A stretch of 6,658 bases of DNA from Clostridiales bacterium (GCA_019409045.1 DXVG01000100.1:1-6658); one strand, 5' to 3'. Counted from the stretch's first letter, positions 1-5,305 are shown. Program-made: numbers and translations. The notes: a model not told the origin generated them from the sequence alone.

Positions 1-10
1 CTAACATTTT

Positions 11-40
11 ACCCCTGCGTTTGTGCCTGAACGCAGGGGT
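11..40 (+). terminator. Candidate terminator hairpin at the left edge
   Basis: A perfect 11-bp stem: ACCCCTGCGTT at 11-21 pairs with AACGCAGGGGT at 30-40 around an 8-nt loop. On the plus strand a short U-rich stretch (TTTGT) overlaps and follows the stem. On the minus strand the stem is followed by AAAATG, which is not a U tract. It would suit a plus-strand gene ending just left of the window, but the U tract is weak. Confidence 0.45.
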
Positions 41-55
41 TTGTCAGGGGTCTGA

Positions 56-79
56 GCCCCGACGGCATGCCGTCGGGGC
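56..79. repeat. Perfect 24-bp palindrome
   Basis: GCCCCGACGGC (56-66), AT (67-68) and GCCGTCGGGGC (69-79) read identically on both strands. As DNA this is a cruciform-capable palindrome. As RNA the two central bases are too few for a loop, so the innermost pairs would open. Its left arm can alternatively pair locally: GGGG at 47-50 with CCCC at 57-60. The same arm sequence recurs at 288-298 in the last hairpin of the array. Confidence 0.85.
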
Positions 80-86
80 CGCTAAG

Positions 87-113
87 CCGTCGAAAAACCC
101 TGTTTTTCGACGG
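87..113. repeat. Inverted repeat, 11-bp arms
   Basis: CCGTCGAAAAA at 87-97 and TTTTTCGACGG at 103-113 are exact reverse complements around the 5-nt loop CCCTG. It follows the preceding palindrome by only 7 bases. No U tract follows on either strand, so a classic terminator is not supported. Confidence 0.8.
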
Positions 114-126
114 GAAGGGGGCCGAA

Positions 127-155
127 CGCCTGAAAATCTCACGATTTTCCGGGCG
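127..155. repeat. Inverted repeat, 7-bp arms with outer 4-bp extension
   Basis: GAAAATC at 132-138 pairs with GATTTTC at 143-149 around TCAC. Outside a small internal loop, CGCC at 127-130 can pair with GGCG at 152-155. This is the weakest stem of the array, but it lies in line with the others. Confidence 0.6.
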
Positions 156-172
156 GCGATCGGGGAGGGTAT

Positions 173-215
173 GCATTTTTCTCCGCAAACGCAAGCGTTT
201 GCTCCCGAAAAATGC
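173..215. repeat. Nested double inverted repeat
   Basis: Two concentric perfect repeats. The outer arms are GCATTTTTC (173-181) and GAAAAATGC (207-215). The inner arms are GCAAACGC (185-192) and GCGTTTGC (195-202), separated by AA. Between them sit short near-symmetric linkers, TCC on one side and TCCC on the other. The result is a long two-segment stem with a small internal loop. Confidence 0.8.
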
Positions 216-244
216 CAAAACTGCCGTACATGCCGCCAGTTTTG
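216..244. repeat. Inverted repeat abutting the nested one
   Basis: CAAAACTG at 216-223 and CAGTTTTG at 237-244 are exact reverse complements around a 13-nt loop. It starts at the base immediately after the preceding nested repeat ends, so the two stems would be able to stack coaxially if transcribed. Confidence 0.75.
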
Positions 245-272
245 ATTGAACAGGCAGTTCTGCGAAACTTTT

Positions 273-314
273 TTTGACAGTCTGACAGCCCCGACGGCGT
301 ACTGTCGGGGCTGT
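273..314. repeat. Hairpin unit behind the ATPase gene, second copy of the 41-79 unit
   Basis: ACAGCCCCGAC at 285-295 pairs perfectly with GTCGGGGCTGT at 304-314 around an 8-nt loop. The preceding TTTGACAGTCTGA (273-285) resembles the sequence before the palindrome at 56-79, and the arm GCCCCGACGGC is identical in both. For minus-strand transcription this is the first hairpin after the ATPase stop at 333, so it may end that transcript. However, the stem is followed by an A-rich rather than a U-rich stretch, so it is not a canonical intrinsic terminator. Confidence 0.6.
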
Positions 315-332
315 TGCTTTGCCTTGCTTCGC

Positions 333-2228
333 TCATTTCGCCCCGCGGCGGTCCGAGCGCCAGCGCAGCAGCAGCGCGGAGTTGACGATCACCACCACGG
401 AGCCCGCGTTGTGCACCAGCGCGCCGACCACGGGGTTGAGCACGCCGGTCATCGCCAGCAGGATCGCCACGAAGTTGAGCCCCATGGAGAAGGCCATGTT
501 CAGCTTGATGGTGCGCATCATGCGCCGGGAGAGCGAGATCAGGTGCGGAAGCTGCTCCACCTCGTCGCTCACCAGCGCGATGTCCGCCGCGTCCACGGCG
601 ATGTCGCTGCCGATGCCGCCCATGGCGATGCCCACGTCCGCCCGCTTGAGCGCGGGCGCGTCGTTCACGCCGTCGCCCAGCATGCACACGCGCTCGCCCG
701 CCTTCTGCGCGTCCGCGATGTAGCGCAGCTTGTCCTCGGGCATGCAGTTTGCGTGCACGTCCCCTATGTTCAGCCGCTGCGCGATGGCCTCCGCCGCGCT
801 CTGGTGGTCGCCGGTGAGCAGCACCGGCGGCACGCCCAGCGCCTGCAGGCGCGCGATCATCGCGGCGCTGTTTTCGCGCTCGGCGTCCGCCAGCGCGACG
901 ATGCCCGCGGCCTCGCCGTCCACCGCGACGTAGATCACCGTGCGCCCCAGCGCCATGTGTTCCTGCGCGGCAGCCTCCATCTCCGGCGGCAGACGCACGC
1001 CATTCGACGCGAGCAGCTCGGGGTTGCCCGCCAGCACGCGCGCGCCCTCCACATCGGCCTGCACGCCGCGGCCGGGCAGCATGGTAAACCCCGTCGCCTC
1101 CGCGGGCGCATGCCCGGCCTCGGCGCGGAAGCTCTCCACCACGGCCCTGCCCAGCGGGTGCTCGGACAGGCGCTCCGCGCCCGCGCACAGCGCGTACAGC
1201 TCCTCGCGCGTCCTCCCCGGCAGCCCGCTTTGCACATGCACCACCTGCGGCGTCCCATAGGTGAGCGTGCCGGTCTTGTCCAGCGCCACGCGCGTCACGC
1301 CCGCCAGGCGCTCCAGCGCGTCGCCCTCGCGCACGAGGAAGCCGTGCTTTGTGGCGTTGCCGATGGCGGCCATGATGGCTGTGGGCGTTGCCAGCACCAG
1401 CGCGCACGGGCAGAACACCACCAAAATCGTCACCGCGCGGATGATCTCCCCGCTCACAATCCACGTCAGCGCCGCCGCGGCCAGCGCGATGACCACGATC
1501 CACGTCGCCCAGCGGTCCGCGATGCCCACGATCTTCGCCTTGCCCGCGTCCGCGGACTGCACGAGGCGCACCATGCGCTGTATGGAGCTGTCCTCGCCCA
1601 CGCGCGTGGAGCGCATCTCAAAGGCGCCGAACTGGTTGACCGTGCCGCTGAGCACGTCGTCGCCCGCGCCCTTGTCCACCGGCAGCGACTCGCCCGTCAT
1701 CACCGACTGGTCGATGGAGGTCTGCCCCGAGAGGATCACGCCGTCCACCGGCACTGTCTCGCCCGGCAGCACGCGCACGACCTCGCCCACGCGCACCTGC
1801 TCGGCGGGGATCACGCGCTCCGCGCCGTTGTCGATCACGCGCGCCGTCTGCGGCGTGAGCCGCACCAGCCGCTCGATGCCCGCGCGCGCCCGCGCCACCG
1901 TGAGCTCCTCCAGCAGCGCGCCCAGCTGCATGATGAAGGCCACCTCGCCCGCGGCAAAGTCCTCCCCGATCAGCACCGAGGCGATCAGCGCCAGAGAGAC
2001 CAGCACGTCCGCCTTGATGTCAAAGGCCGTCACCAGCCCGATGATCGCCTCCAGCACGATGGGCAGTCCGCACAGCACGATCGCCACCCACGCGACGTCA
2101 AACGGCGCGTCCACCGCGCCCGTGAGGCTCAAGATCAGCGCCACGCCGGAGACGACCAGCAGCGCCACGTCCTTTTTGATGCCGCCCAGGGCGAGCAGGC
2201 GCTCCAGCGCCTCCATGCACCTTTTCAC
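333..2228 (-). CDS. Heavy-metal P1B-type ATPase lacking an N-terminal metal-binding domain
   Basis: A 631-residue membrane pump that uses ATP to export a transition metal. All P-type landmarks are present: TGES (residues 178-181, actuator), CPC in a membrane helix (273-275), DKTGT with phosphorylated Asp317, SEHP (355-358), the nucleotide-site PGRG and GN (385-388, 401-402), LTGDH (471-475), MPEDK (496-500) and GDGVNDAPAL (518-527). The start is GTG, preceded by GAAGGAGGGG at good spacing; the longer open frame upstream runs antisense-phase through the repressor gene. There is no N-terminal heavy-metal-associated domain: the protein begins almost directly with membrane helices. The copper-pump signatures of the last helices are missing (LN584-585 where YN is usual, His606 where Met is usual). 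The Zn/Cd DxG motif is also absent, and HNAGS (606-610) stands in its place. In family terms CPC plus HN-x-(S/G)-S recalls the CtpC-type group. The metal is therefore open; the CsoR context hints at copper. It is likely repressed by the adjacent CsoR. Confidence 0.93.
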   Translation of the reverse strand: MKRCMEALERLLALGGIKKDVALLVVSGVALILSLTGAVDAPFDVAWVAIVLCGLPIVLEAIIGLVTAFDIKADVLVSLALIASVLIGEDFAAGEVAFIMQLGALLEELTVARARAGIERLVRLTPQTARVIDNGAERVIPAEQVRVGEVVRVLPGETVPVDGVILSGQTSIDQSVMTGESLPVDKGAGDDVLSGTVNQFGAFEMRSTRVGEDSSIQRMVRLVQSADAGKAKIVGIADRWATWIVVIALAAAALTWIVSGEIIRAVTILVVFCPCALVLATPTAIMAAIGNATKHGFLVREGDALERLAGVTRVALDKTGTLTYGTPQVVHVQSGLPGRTREELYALCAGAERLSEHPLGRAVVESFRAEAGHAPAEATGFTMLPGRGVQADVEGARVLAGNPELLASNGVRLPPEMEAAAQEHMALGRTVIYVAVDGEAAGIVALADAERENSAAMIARLQALGVPPVLLTGDHQSAAEAIAQRLNIGDVHANCMPEDKLRYIADAQKAGERVCMLGDGVNDAPALKRADVGIAMGGIGSDIAVDAADIALVSDEVEQLPHLISLSRRMMRTIKLNMAFSMGLNFVAILLAMTGVLNPVVGALVHNAGSVVVIVNSALLLRWRSDRRGAK

Positions 2229-2230
2229 GG

Positions 2231-2299
2231 ATACCCCTCCTTCGCCATACCCCACCGGGTATGCGCCTCCATTATACATATACGGGTATAGGTTGTCAA
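2231..2299 (-). promoter_or_regulatory. ATPase promoter with multiple CsoR-type operators
   Basis: On the minus strand there is a perfect sigma-A promoter: TTGACA (2294-2299), a 17-bp spacer, and TATAAT (2271-2276), placing the start near 2264. Three related elements overlap it. A 12-bp palindrome TATACGGGTATA (plus strand, 2279-2290) lies inside the spacer. ATACCCCACCGGGTAT (2247-2262), with perfect 6-bp arms extendable to 7, begins at the predicted start point. A further half-site, ATACCCC (2231-2237), overlaps the ribosome binding site. The TACC/GGTA symmetry with G/C tracts is the pattern known for CsoR-family operators, so repression by the neighbouring CsoR is the natural inference. Metal binding would release it. 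Confidence 0.85.
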
Positions 2300-2309
2300 G
2301 CCGGGCAGC

Positions 2310-2340
2310 AAAAAAAGCCGACCGCGTTTTGCGCGTCGGC
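2310..2340 (-). terminator. Intrinsic terminator of the CsoR gene
   Basis: On the minus strand GCCGACGCG, a short AAAA-containing loop and CGCGGTCGGC form a GC-rich stem with one bulge, followed by a run of seven T. It begins about 10 bases after the repressor stop codon and ends just before the -35 box of the ATPase promoter. The two minus-strand genes are thus separate transcription units. Confidence 0.88.
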
Positions 2341-2350
2341 CGCGTCAGTG

Positions 2351-2626
2351 TCAACCCATGTTGGAGAATCGCTCCACGGCCTTGGTGAAGCTCTCGATGG
2401 TCTTGTCCGCGTCGCCATGCTCTATGCCGTCGCGCACGCAGTGGCGTATGTGCCCCTCGAGCACGACCTTGCCGCAGCCGTGCAGCGCGGACTTGGCGGC
2501 GTTGATCTGGGCGAGCACGTCCTCGCAGGGCACGTCCTGATCGACCATGCGGTCGATGGCCTGCACCTGCCCGATGATCTTCTTCAGCCTCCTGTGAAGG
2601 TTTTCGGCGTCCATACACTGTCTCAT
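2351..2626 (-). CDS. csoR: CsoR-family metal-responsive repressor (copper-type C-H-C)
   Basis: A 91-residue all-helical repressor of the CsoR/RcnR (DUF156) family, whose members bind operators as tetramers and let go when metal binds. The family core RRLKKIIGQVQAIDRM (residues 12-27) opens the first helix. Cys34, His59 and Cys63 have the 25- and 4-residue spacings of the Cys-His-Cys copper(I) site of CsoR, unlike the four-ligand RcnR nickel/cobalt site or the two-Cys CstR persulfide sensors. Extra cysteines occur at 4 and 51, and Pro33 stands where the founding M. tuberculosis CsoR has Tyr. The ATG is preceded by GGGAGG at 6-nt spacing. Its promoter carries the same type of operator as the ATPase promoter, so it is probably autoregulated. 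Copper is the best guess for the inducer, but the pump it controls does not have a standard copper signature. Confidence 0.9.
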   Translation of the reverse strand: MRQCMDAENLHRRLKKIIGQVQAIDRMVDQDVPCEDVLAQINAAKSALHGCGKVVLEGHIRHCVRDGIEHGDADKTIESFTKAVERFSNMG

Positions 2627-2639
2627 GCGCGACCTCCCG

Positions 2640-2690
2640 ATACCGTATGAGGTATGCGCATATTATAGTGCGTTTCGCCGCCGAAGTCAA
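2640..2690 (-). promoter_or_regulatory. csoR promoter and autoregulatory operator
   Basis: Minus-strand TTGACT (2685-2690), a 17-bp spacer and TATAAT (2662-2667) put the start near 2655. The 16-bp inverted repeat ATACCGTATGAGGTAT (2640-2655) starts there and ends just upstream of the ribosome binding site. Read on the minus strand, this and the ATPase site share GCGCATACC, six variable bases, then GGTAT, and sit at nearly the same place relative to the -10 box. This supports one regulator for both. Confidence 0.85.
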
Positions 2691-2738
2691 CCGACCCCGC
2701 CCGGGCGGGCGGACGGCGCAGAAATATGCGCGCGGCGC

Positions 2739-2786
2739 TTGCGTTTTGGCGCGGCGTGTGATATGCTTTAGTTAGAAAAAACTAAC
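2739..2786 (+). promoter_or_regulatory. Promoter and palindromic operator of the CGMC protein gene
   Basis: TTGCGT (2739-2744), 17 bp and TATGCT (2762-2767) form a fair sigma-A promoter with the start near 2774. The perfect inverted repeat GTTAG-AAAAAA-CTAAC (2771-2786) covers the start point. It is unlike the ATACC/GGTAT sites of the two minus-strand promoters, so a different regulator is implied. TTAG/CTAA symmetry recalls operators of DtxR/IdeR-type iron or manganese repressors, but the spacing differs from the known consensus. That link is only a suggestion. Confidence 0.65.
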
Positions 2787-2810
2787 ACAAGCCCGAAAGG
2801 AGGAAGAAGT

Positions 2811-3059
2811 ATGTGGAAGTACACGCTGGAGGTGGAGGGCATGGCCTGCGGCATGTGCGAATCGCACGTCAACAGCGCGGTGCGCAGGGCGTTTCCGGTA
2901 AAGAAGGTGAGCTCCTCGCACGGCAGGGGGCAGACGGTGATCCAGAGCGAGCAGGCGCTGGACGAGCAGGCGCTGCGCTCTGCGATCGAGGCCACGGGCT
3001 ACACGGTGCGCGCCATCCACAGGGAGGCGTTTGAAAAAAAGCGCCTGTTCGGCCGGTGA
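2811..3059 (+). CDS. Small heavy-metal-associated (CGMC) metallochaperone-like protein
   Basis: An 82-residue cytoplasmic protein with the ferredoxin-like heavy-metal-associated fold. The metal loop is GMACGMCESH, with the ligand cysteines at 13 and 16, and ATGYTV near residue 65 is the usual end of the domain. It is a variant rather than a standard CopZ: CGMC replaces the common CxxC with small polar residues, the third strand reads VKKVSSSHGRGQTVI, and the tail is basic (FEKKRLFG). An AAAGGAGG site lies 7 nt before the ATG. It is transcribed divergently from csoR. The neighbouring ATPase lacks its own domain of this kind, so delivery of metal to that pump is a reasonable inference. Its own operator, however, argues for separate control, and iron- or manganese-linked roles cannot be excluded. 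I give no gene symbol because orthology to copZ is unproven. Confidence 0.85.
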   Translation: MWKYTLEVEGMACGMCESHVNSAVRRAFPVKKVSSSHGRGQTVIQSEQALDEQALRSAIEATGYTVRAIHREAFEKKRLFGR

Positions 3060-3095
3060 GCGCATGTAAAATCATGGCGAAACGATGGATTTTGT

Positions 3096-3124
3096 TTGAC
3101 AAACAGCGGCGGATGTGCTTTAAT
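3096..3124 (+). promoter_or_regulatory. Promoter of the uracil permease gene
   Basis: TTGACA (3096-3101), a 17-bp spacer and TTTAAT (3119-3124) match the sigma-A consensus closely. The start would be near 3131, leaving a leader of about 108 nt before the ATG at 3239. Confidence 0.75.
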
Positions 3125-3130
3125 AGATAA

Positions 3131-3238
3131 AACCATGCATGGAGGCGGCGGCTTGCTCTACGAGTTTGCCGCCTTCTGTGTGCGCTTTTGCGGCGCCGCG
3201 ATGCGGACGCACAAACACGGAAAGAAGGCGTATTTTCG
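3131..3238 (+). other. Structured 5' leader of the uracil permease mRNA
   Basis: Two consecutive hairpins fill most of the leader. GGAGGCGGC (3141-3149) pairs with GCCGCCTTC (3168-3176), with one G-U pair. TGTGCG (3179-3184) pairs with CGCACA (3208-3213) around an inner GCGGCGCCGC palindrome. Neither is followed by a U tract, and I see no PyrR-binding consensus and no conserved purine-riboswitch core. Pyrimidine-responsive leader control is common for this kind of gene, but nothing here identifies the mechanism. Confidence 0.45.
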
Positions 3239-4663
3239 ATGGAACGAAAACTCGATGCTTCCGTGGGCTACCTGCCCGAGGAAACGCCCCCTCTCGGCAA
3301 ACTGCTTTTATACGCGCTGCAACAGGTGATCGTCATGTTCCCCGCCACGGTGGCGGTGGCGCTGATCACGGGCTTCCAGGTCTCCACCACCATCTTCGCC
3401 AGCGGCCTTGCCACGGTGTGCTTCATACTCATCACCGGCAGGAAGATACCGCTGTACTACGGCTCGAGCTTCGCCTACCTGACGGCGATCGCGAGCATGG
3501 TGGCGGCGGAGGGCACGCCCGAGCAGATCGCGCTGTTTGAAAGCACGGGCATACTGCCGCCGGAGCTTATCTCGCAGGCGCAGTTCGGCATCGTGCTCTC
3601 GGGCCTTGTGTCCATCGCGGCGGGCCTGCTGGTGCGCTTCTTCGGAAGGCGCACGGTGGAGAAGATACTGCCGCCCTCCATCACCGGCCCGGTGGCGATG
3701 ATCATCGGCCTGACGCTGGCCGGAAACGCGCTCTCGGACGCGGCCCCCGCGGCGGCGGCTGCGGGCGTGGCCGGGTCGAACTGGGTGTGGGTGGTCTCGC
3801 TGGCGACGCTGATCTCCACCATACTCTTCTCCCGCTACCTCAAGGGCTTCCTCGGCCAGATACCGCTGCTGCTGGGCGCGGGCGTTGGCTGCCTGGTGGC
3901 GGGCGCGCTGGTGCTGTTCGGCGGCGCGGAGATGAGCCTTTTCCGCGCCATGCCTGCCGAGGCGCTGTCGGCCTCGAGCTGGAAGCTGGGCGACGGAAGC
4001 ATATTCGCGCTCCCCGCGTTCACGCTGCCGAAGGCGTCCTGGCCGGCGGTTGTGGCCATCATGCCCATCGCCATCGCCACCATCCCCGAGTCCACCGCGC
4101 ACATGTACCAGCTCGACATATACGTCAACGACCTGGCGCGCAAAAAGGGCGGCGACACGAAGCGCAACCTGGTGGACCTTCTGGACCGCAACCTCATCGG
4201 CGACGGCCTGTGCGACATGATCTCCGGCCTGATCGGCGGCCCCGCGGGCACCAACTACGGCGAGAACATAAGCACCATGGCCATCACAAAAATCTTCTCA
4301 GTCAGCGTCCTGGGCGTGGCGGCGGTGATCGCCATGATCATCTCCATGTTCACGCCGCTCATCCGCGTCATCTACGGCATACCGCTGGCGGTCATCGGCG
4401 GCCTGGAGATCTACCTGTTCGGCGCCATCGCCGCGCAGGGCATGGCCATCATGATCGACAAGCGCGTGGACATGTTCTCCAGCAAGAACATCGCCGTCAT
4501 CGCCACCATCATGGTCATCGGCATCGGCGGCAACTACGCCTTCGGTGGCAACATCCCCTTCTTTGGGCTGAACGTGCCCTGCATCGCGAGCGCGGCCATT
4601 TTCGGCATCATCCTGAACGCCCTGCTCTCCATCGGCGAGAAGAAGGGCAAGAAGCACGAATAA
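3239..4663 (+). CDS. uraA: Uracil permease, NCS2 (nucleobase:cation symporter-2) family
   Basis: A 474-residue integral membrane protein expected to import uracil with protons for pyrimidine salvage, with the 14-helix 7+7 fold of the family. IPLYYGSSFAYL (about 70-81) matches the third-helix binding segment. The helix-8 motif is ESTAH with Glu284 and His288, at the positions of the substrate Glu and its neighbouring His in E. coli UraA. The helix-10 motif YGENI with Glu342 is the form typical of uracil rather than purine carriers. The first-helix QH pair of many members reads QQ here (28-29), and Pro35 replaces a usual Gly. The start ATG gives MERKLD, the customary N terminus; an upstream in-frame TTG at 3188 would add 17 polar residues and lacks a ribosome binding site. 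The site before the ATG is only moderate (AAGG). The gene stands alone, with its own promoter and terminator. Confidence 0.92.
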   Translation: MERKLDASVGYLPEETPPLGKLLLYALQQVIVMFPATVAVALITGFQVSTTIFASGLATVCFILITGRKIPLYYGSSFAYLTAIASMVAAEGTPEQIALFESTGILPPELISQAQFGIVLSGLVSIAAGLLVRFFGRRTVEKILPPSITGPVAMIIGLTLAGNALSDAAPAAAAAGVAGSNWVWVVSLATLISTILFSRYLKGFLGQIPLLLGAGVGCLVAGALVLFGGAEMSLFRAMPAEALSASSWKLGDGSIFALPAFTLPKASWPAVVAIMPIAIATIPESTAHMYQLDIYVNDLARKKGGDTKRNLVDLLDRNLIGDGLCDMISGLIGGPAGTNYGENISTMAITKIFSVSVLGVAAVIAMIISMFTPLIRVIYGIPLAVIGGLEIYLFGAIAAQGMAIMIDKRVDMFSSKNIAVIATIMVIGIGGNYAFGGNIPFFGLNVPCIASAAIFGIILNALLSIGEKKGKKHE

Positions 4664-4672
4664 GCCCACGTC

Positions 4673-4713
4673 AACGCCCTGCCGGGCACATCCGGCGGGG
4701 CCGTTCCGTTTTT
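4673..4713 (+). terminator. Terminator of the uracil permease gene
   Basis: GCCCTGCCGG (4676-4685) pairs with CCGGCGGGGC (4692-4701), with one G-U pair, around a 6-nt loop. AAC at 4673-4675 can extend the stem to GTT at 4703-4705 past one bulged base. Five T follow at 4709-4713, a little farther from the stem than ideal. It begins 10 bases after the permease stop. Confidence 0.75.
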
Positions 4714-4747
4714 GAGGTGCCGTTGCATATCTTTGTTTTGAGTAACT

Positions 4748-4768
4748 TTTTGCGTGACGAACGCAAAA
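4748..4768 (+). repeat. Inverted repeat before the YbjN-like pair
   Basis: TTTTGCGT (4748-4755) and ACGCAAAA (4761-4768) are exact reverse complements around GACGA, ending 9 bases before the ribosome binding site of the next gene. It could be an operator or a leader hairpin. I could not find a convincing -35/-10 pair between the preceding terminator and this gene, so how the pair is transcribed is unclear. Confidence 0.5.
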
Positions 4769-4791
4769 CAGGTCGAAAGGAGTGCTTCATT

Positions 4792-5289
4792 TTGAAACGT
4801 TTGATCGGACTGCTGCTGGCGCTGGCGCTTTTGTGCCCGTGTCTGGCGCTTGCGGAGGCGGCCCAGCCGCGCACGGAGGCCGGCCGTCAGGTGGCCGCCT
4901 ATCTGGACGAGGTGGGCGTGCAATACCAGCTGAACACCTCCACGGAGGACGACGTGTTCCTCCGCGCCTTTGCCCCCTCCGAAGCCGAGGGCGTGGAGAG
5001 CATCATCGTCGGCGCGCTGGTGAGCGACGAGCGCGTGGCCTTTGAGACCGGCACGCTGGTGACGGCGGACATGACGGACATGGCCGCGCTGTATCAGGCG
5101 CTCAACGCCATCAACGCGGACGCCGCCTTCGTGCGCTTCATCCTCGACACGAACGATGGCGGCATCGTCGCGCGCATGGAGCTGCCCATCGTGGGCGACG
5201 ACGACCTCGGCTATGTGGTGGAGCGCTGCATGCTCGCCGCCGCGAAAGCCGTCGATGACAGCTACAACGCGCTGGCGGCGCTGGCCTGA
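4792..5289 (+). CDS. Exported YbjN-like protein, first of a tandem pair
   Basis: A 165-residue protein with a clear signal peptide: KR, then a hydrophobic run LIGLLLALALL, and a likely signal-peptidase I site after ALA near residue 22. The mature part has the arrangement of YbjN-type domains (a small alpha/beta fold shared with type III secretion chaperones): YLDEVGVQY near the start, a middle beta region, ALNAINADAAFVRFILD, an acidic turn, a second strand, and a C-terminal helix ending VDDSYNAL. YbjN assignment is by pattern, not search. The start is taken as TTG, 9 nt after AGGAG, because it gives the signal peptide directly. An ATT codon just upstream is the only other candidate; the long open frame before it is the shadow of the permease gene. 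It is co-transcribed with the next gene, 16 nt downstream. No enzymatic residues are evident, and the function is unknown. Confidence 0.78.
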   Translation: MKRLIGLLLALALLCPCLALAEAAQPRTEAGRQVAAYLDEVGVQYQLNTSTEDDVFLRAFAPSEAEGVESIIVGALVSDERVAFETGTLVTADMTDMAALYQALNAINADAAFVRFILDTNDGGIVARMELPIVGDDDLGYVVERCMLAAAKAVDDSYNALAALA

Positions 5290-5305
5290 AAAGGGGGAAA
5301 TGACG

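Larger units (their letters stand above)
1..332. other. Hairpin-rich intergenic region with no credible gene
   Basis: This stretch lies downstream of the ATPase stop codon. Short open frames exist on both strands but run straight through the inverted repeats, have no ribosome binding site and encode Arg/Pro-rich shadow peptides. What it does contain is seven consecutive inverted repeats: stems at 11-40, 56-79, 87-113, 127-155, 173-215 (nested), 216-244 and 285-314. The fifth ends at 215 and the sixth starts at 216. The unit at about 41-79 recurs in diverged form at about 273-311. This could be a stack of terminators, a repetitive palindromic (REP- or MITE-like) element, or a structured RNA. 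The sequence does not decide between these. Confidence 0.7.

Noticed and set aside
9..249. Three overlapping small open frames in the hairpin region
   Set aside because: They are explained by the inverted repeats, have no ribosome binding site and no family resemblance.
1..332. CRISPR array
   Set aside because: The repeats are different hairpins with no regular repeat-spacer periodicity and no cas genes nearby.
139..1503. Open frame of 454 codons on the minus strand
   Set aside because: It overlaps the ATPase in another frame and is Arg/Gly/Ala-rich. Its 3' part crosses the hairpin array.
246..2291. Open frame of 681 codons on the plus strand
   Set aside because: It is the antisense shadow of the ATPase gene, with His/Arg-rich low-complexity translation, no ribosome binding site and no recognisable domain. 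Long spurious frames are expected opposite GC-rich genes.
1261..2388. Open frame of 375 codons on the plus strand
   Set aside because: A Ser/Thr/Arg-rich shadow opposite the ATPase that also crosses the ATPase promoter and the csoR terminator.
2229..2690. N-terminal extension of the ATPase frame
   Set aside because: It would run through the csoR gene in another frame and through the promoter and operators. The GTG at 2228 with GGAGG is the natural start.
2696..2709. 14-bp GC palindrome CCCGCCCGGGCGGG between the divergent promoters
   Set aside because: It is exact but made only of G and C in a GC-rich gap, so chance is a sufficient explanation without comparative data.
3068..3093. Possible terminator after the CGMC protein gene (AAAATC and GATTTT arms)
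   Set aside because: The stem is short, AT-rich and bulged, with no U tract. It also abuts the permease promoter, so I could not support it as a terminator.
3135..3329. Possible leader peptide in the uracil permease leader
   Set aside because: The ATG lies only a few bases from the predicted transcript start, there is no ribosome binding site, and the frame runs far into the permease gene.
3787..4791. N-terminal extension of the first YbjN-like frame
   Set aside because: It is His/Arg-rich and out of frame with the permease gene. The signal peptide and ribosome binding site fix the start at 4792.
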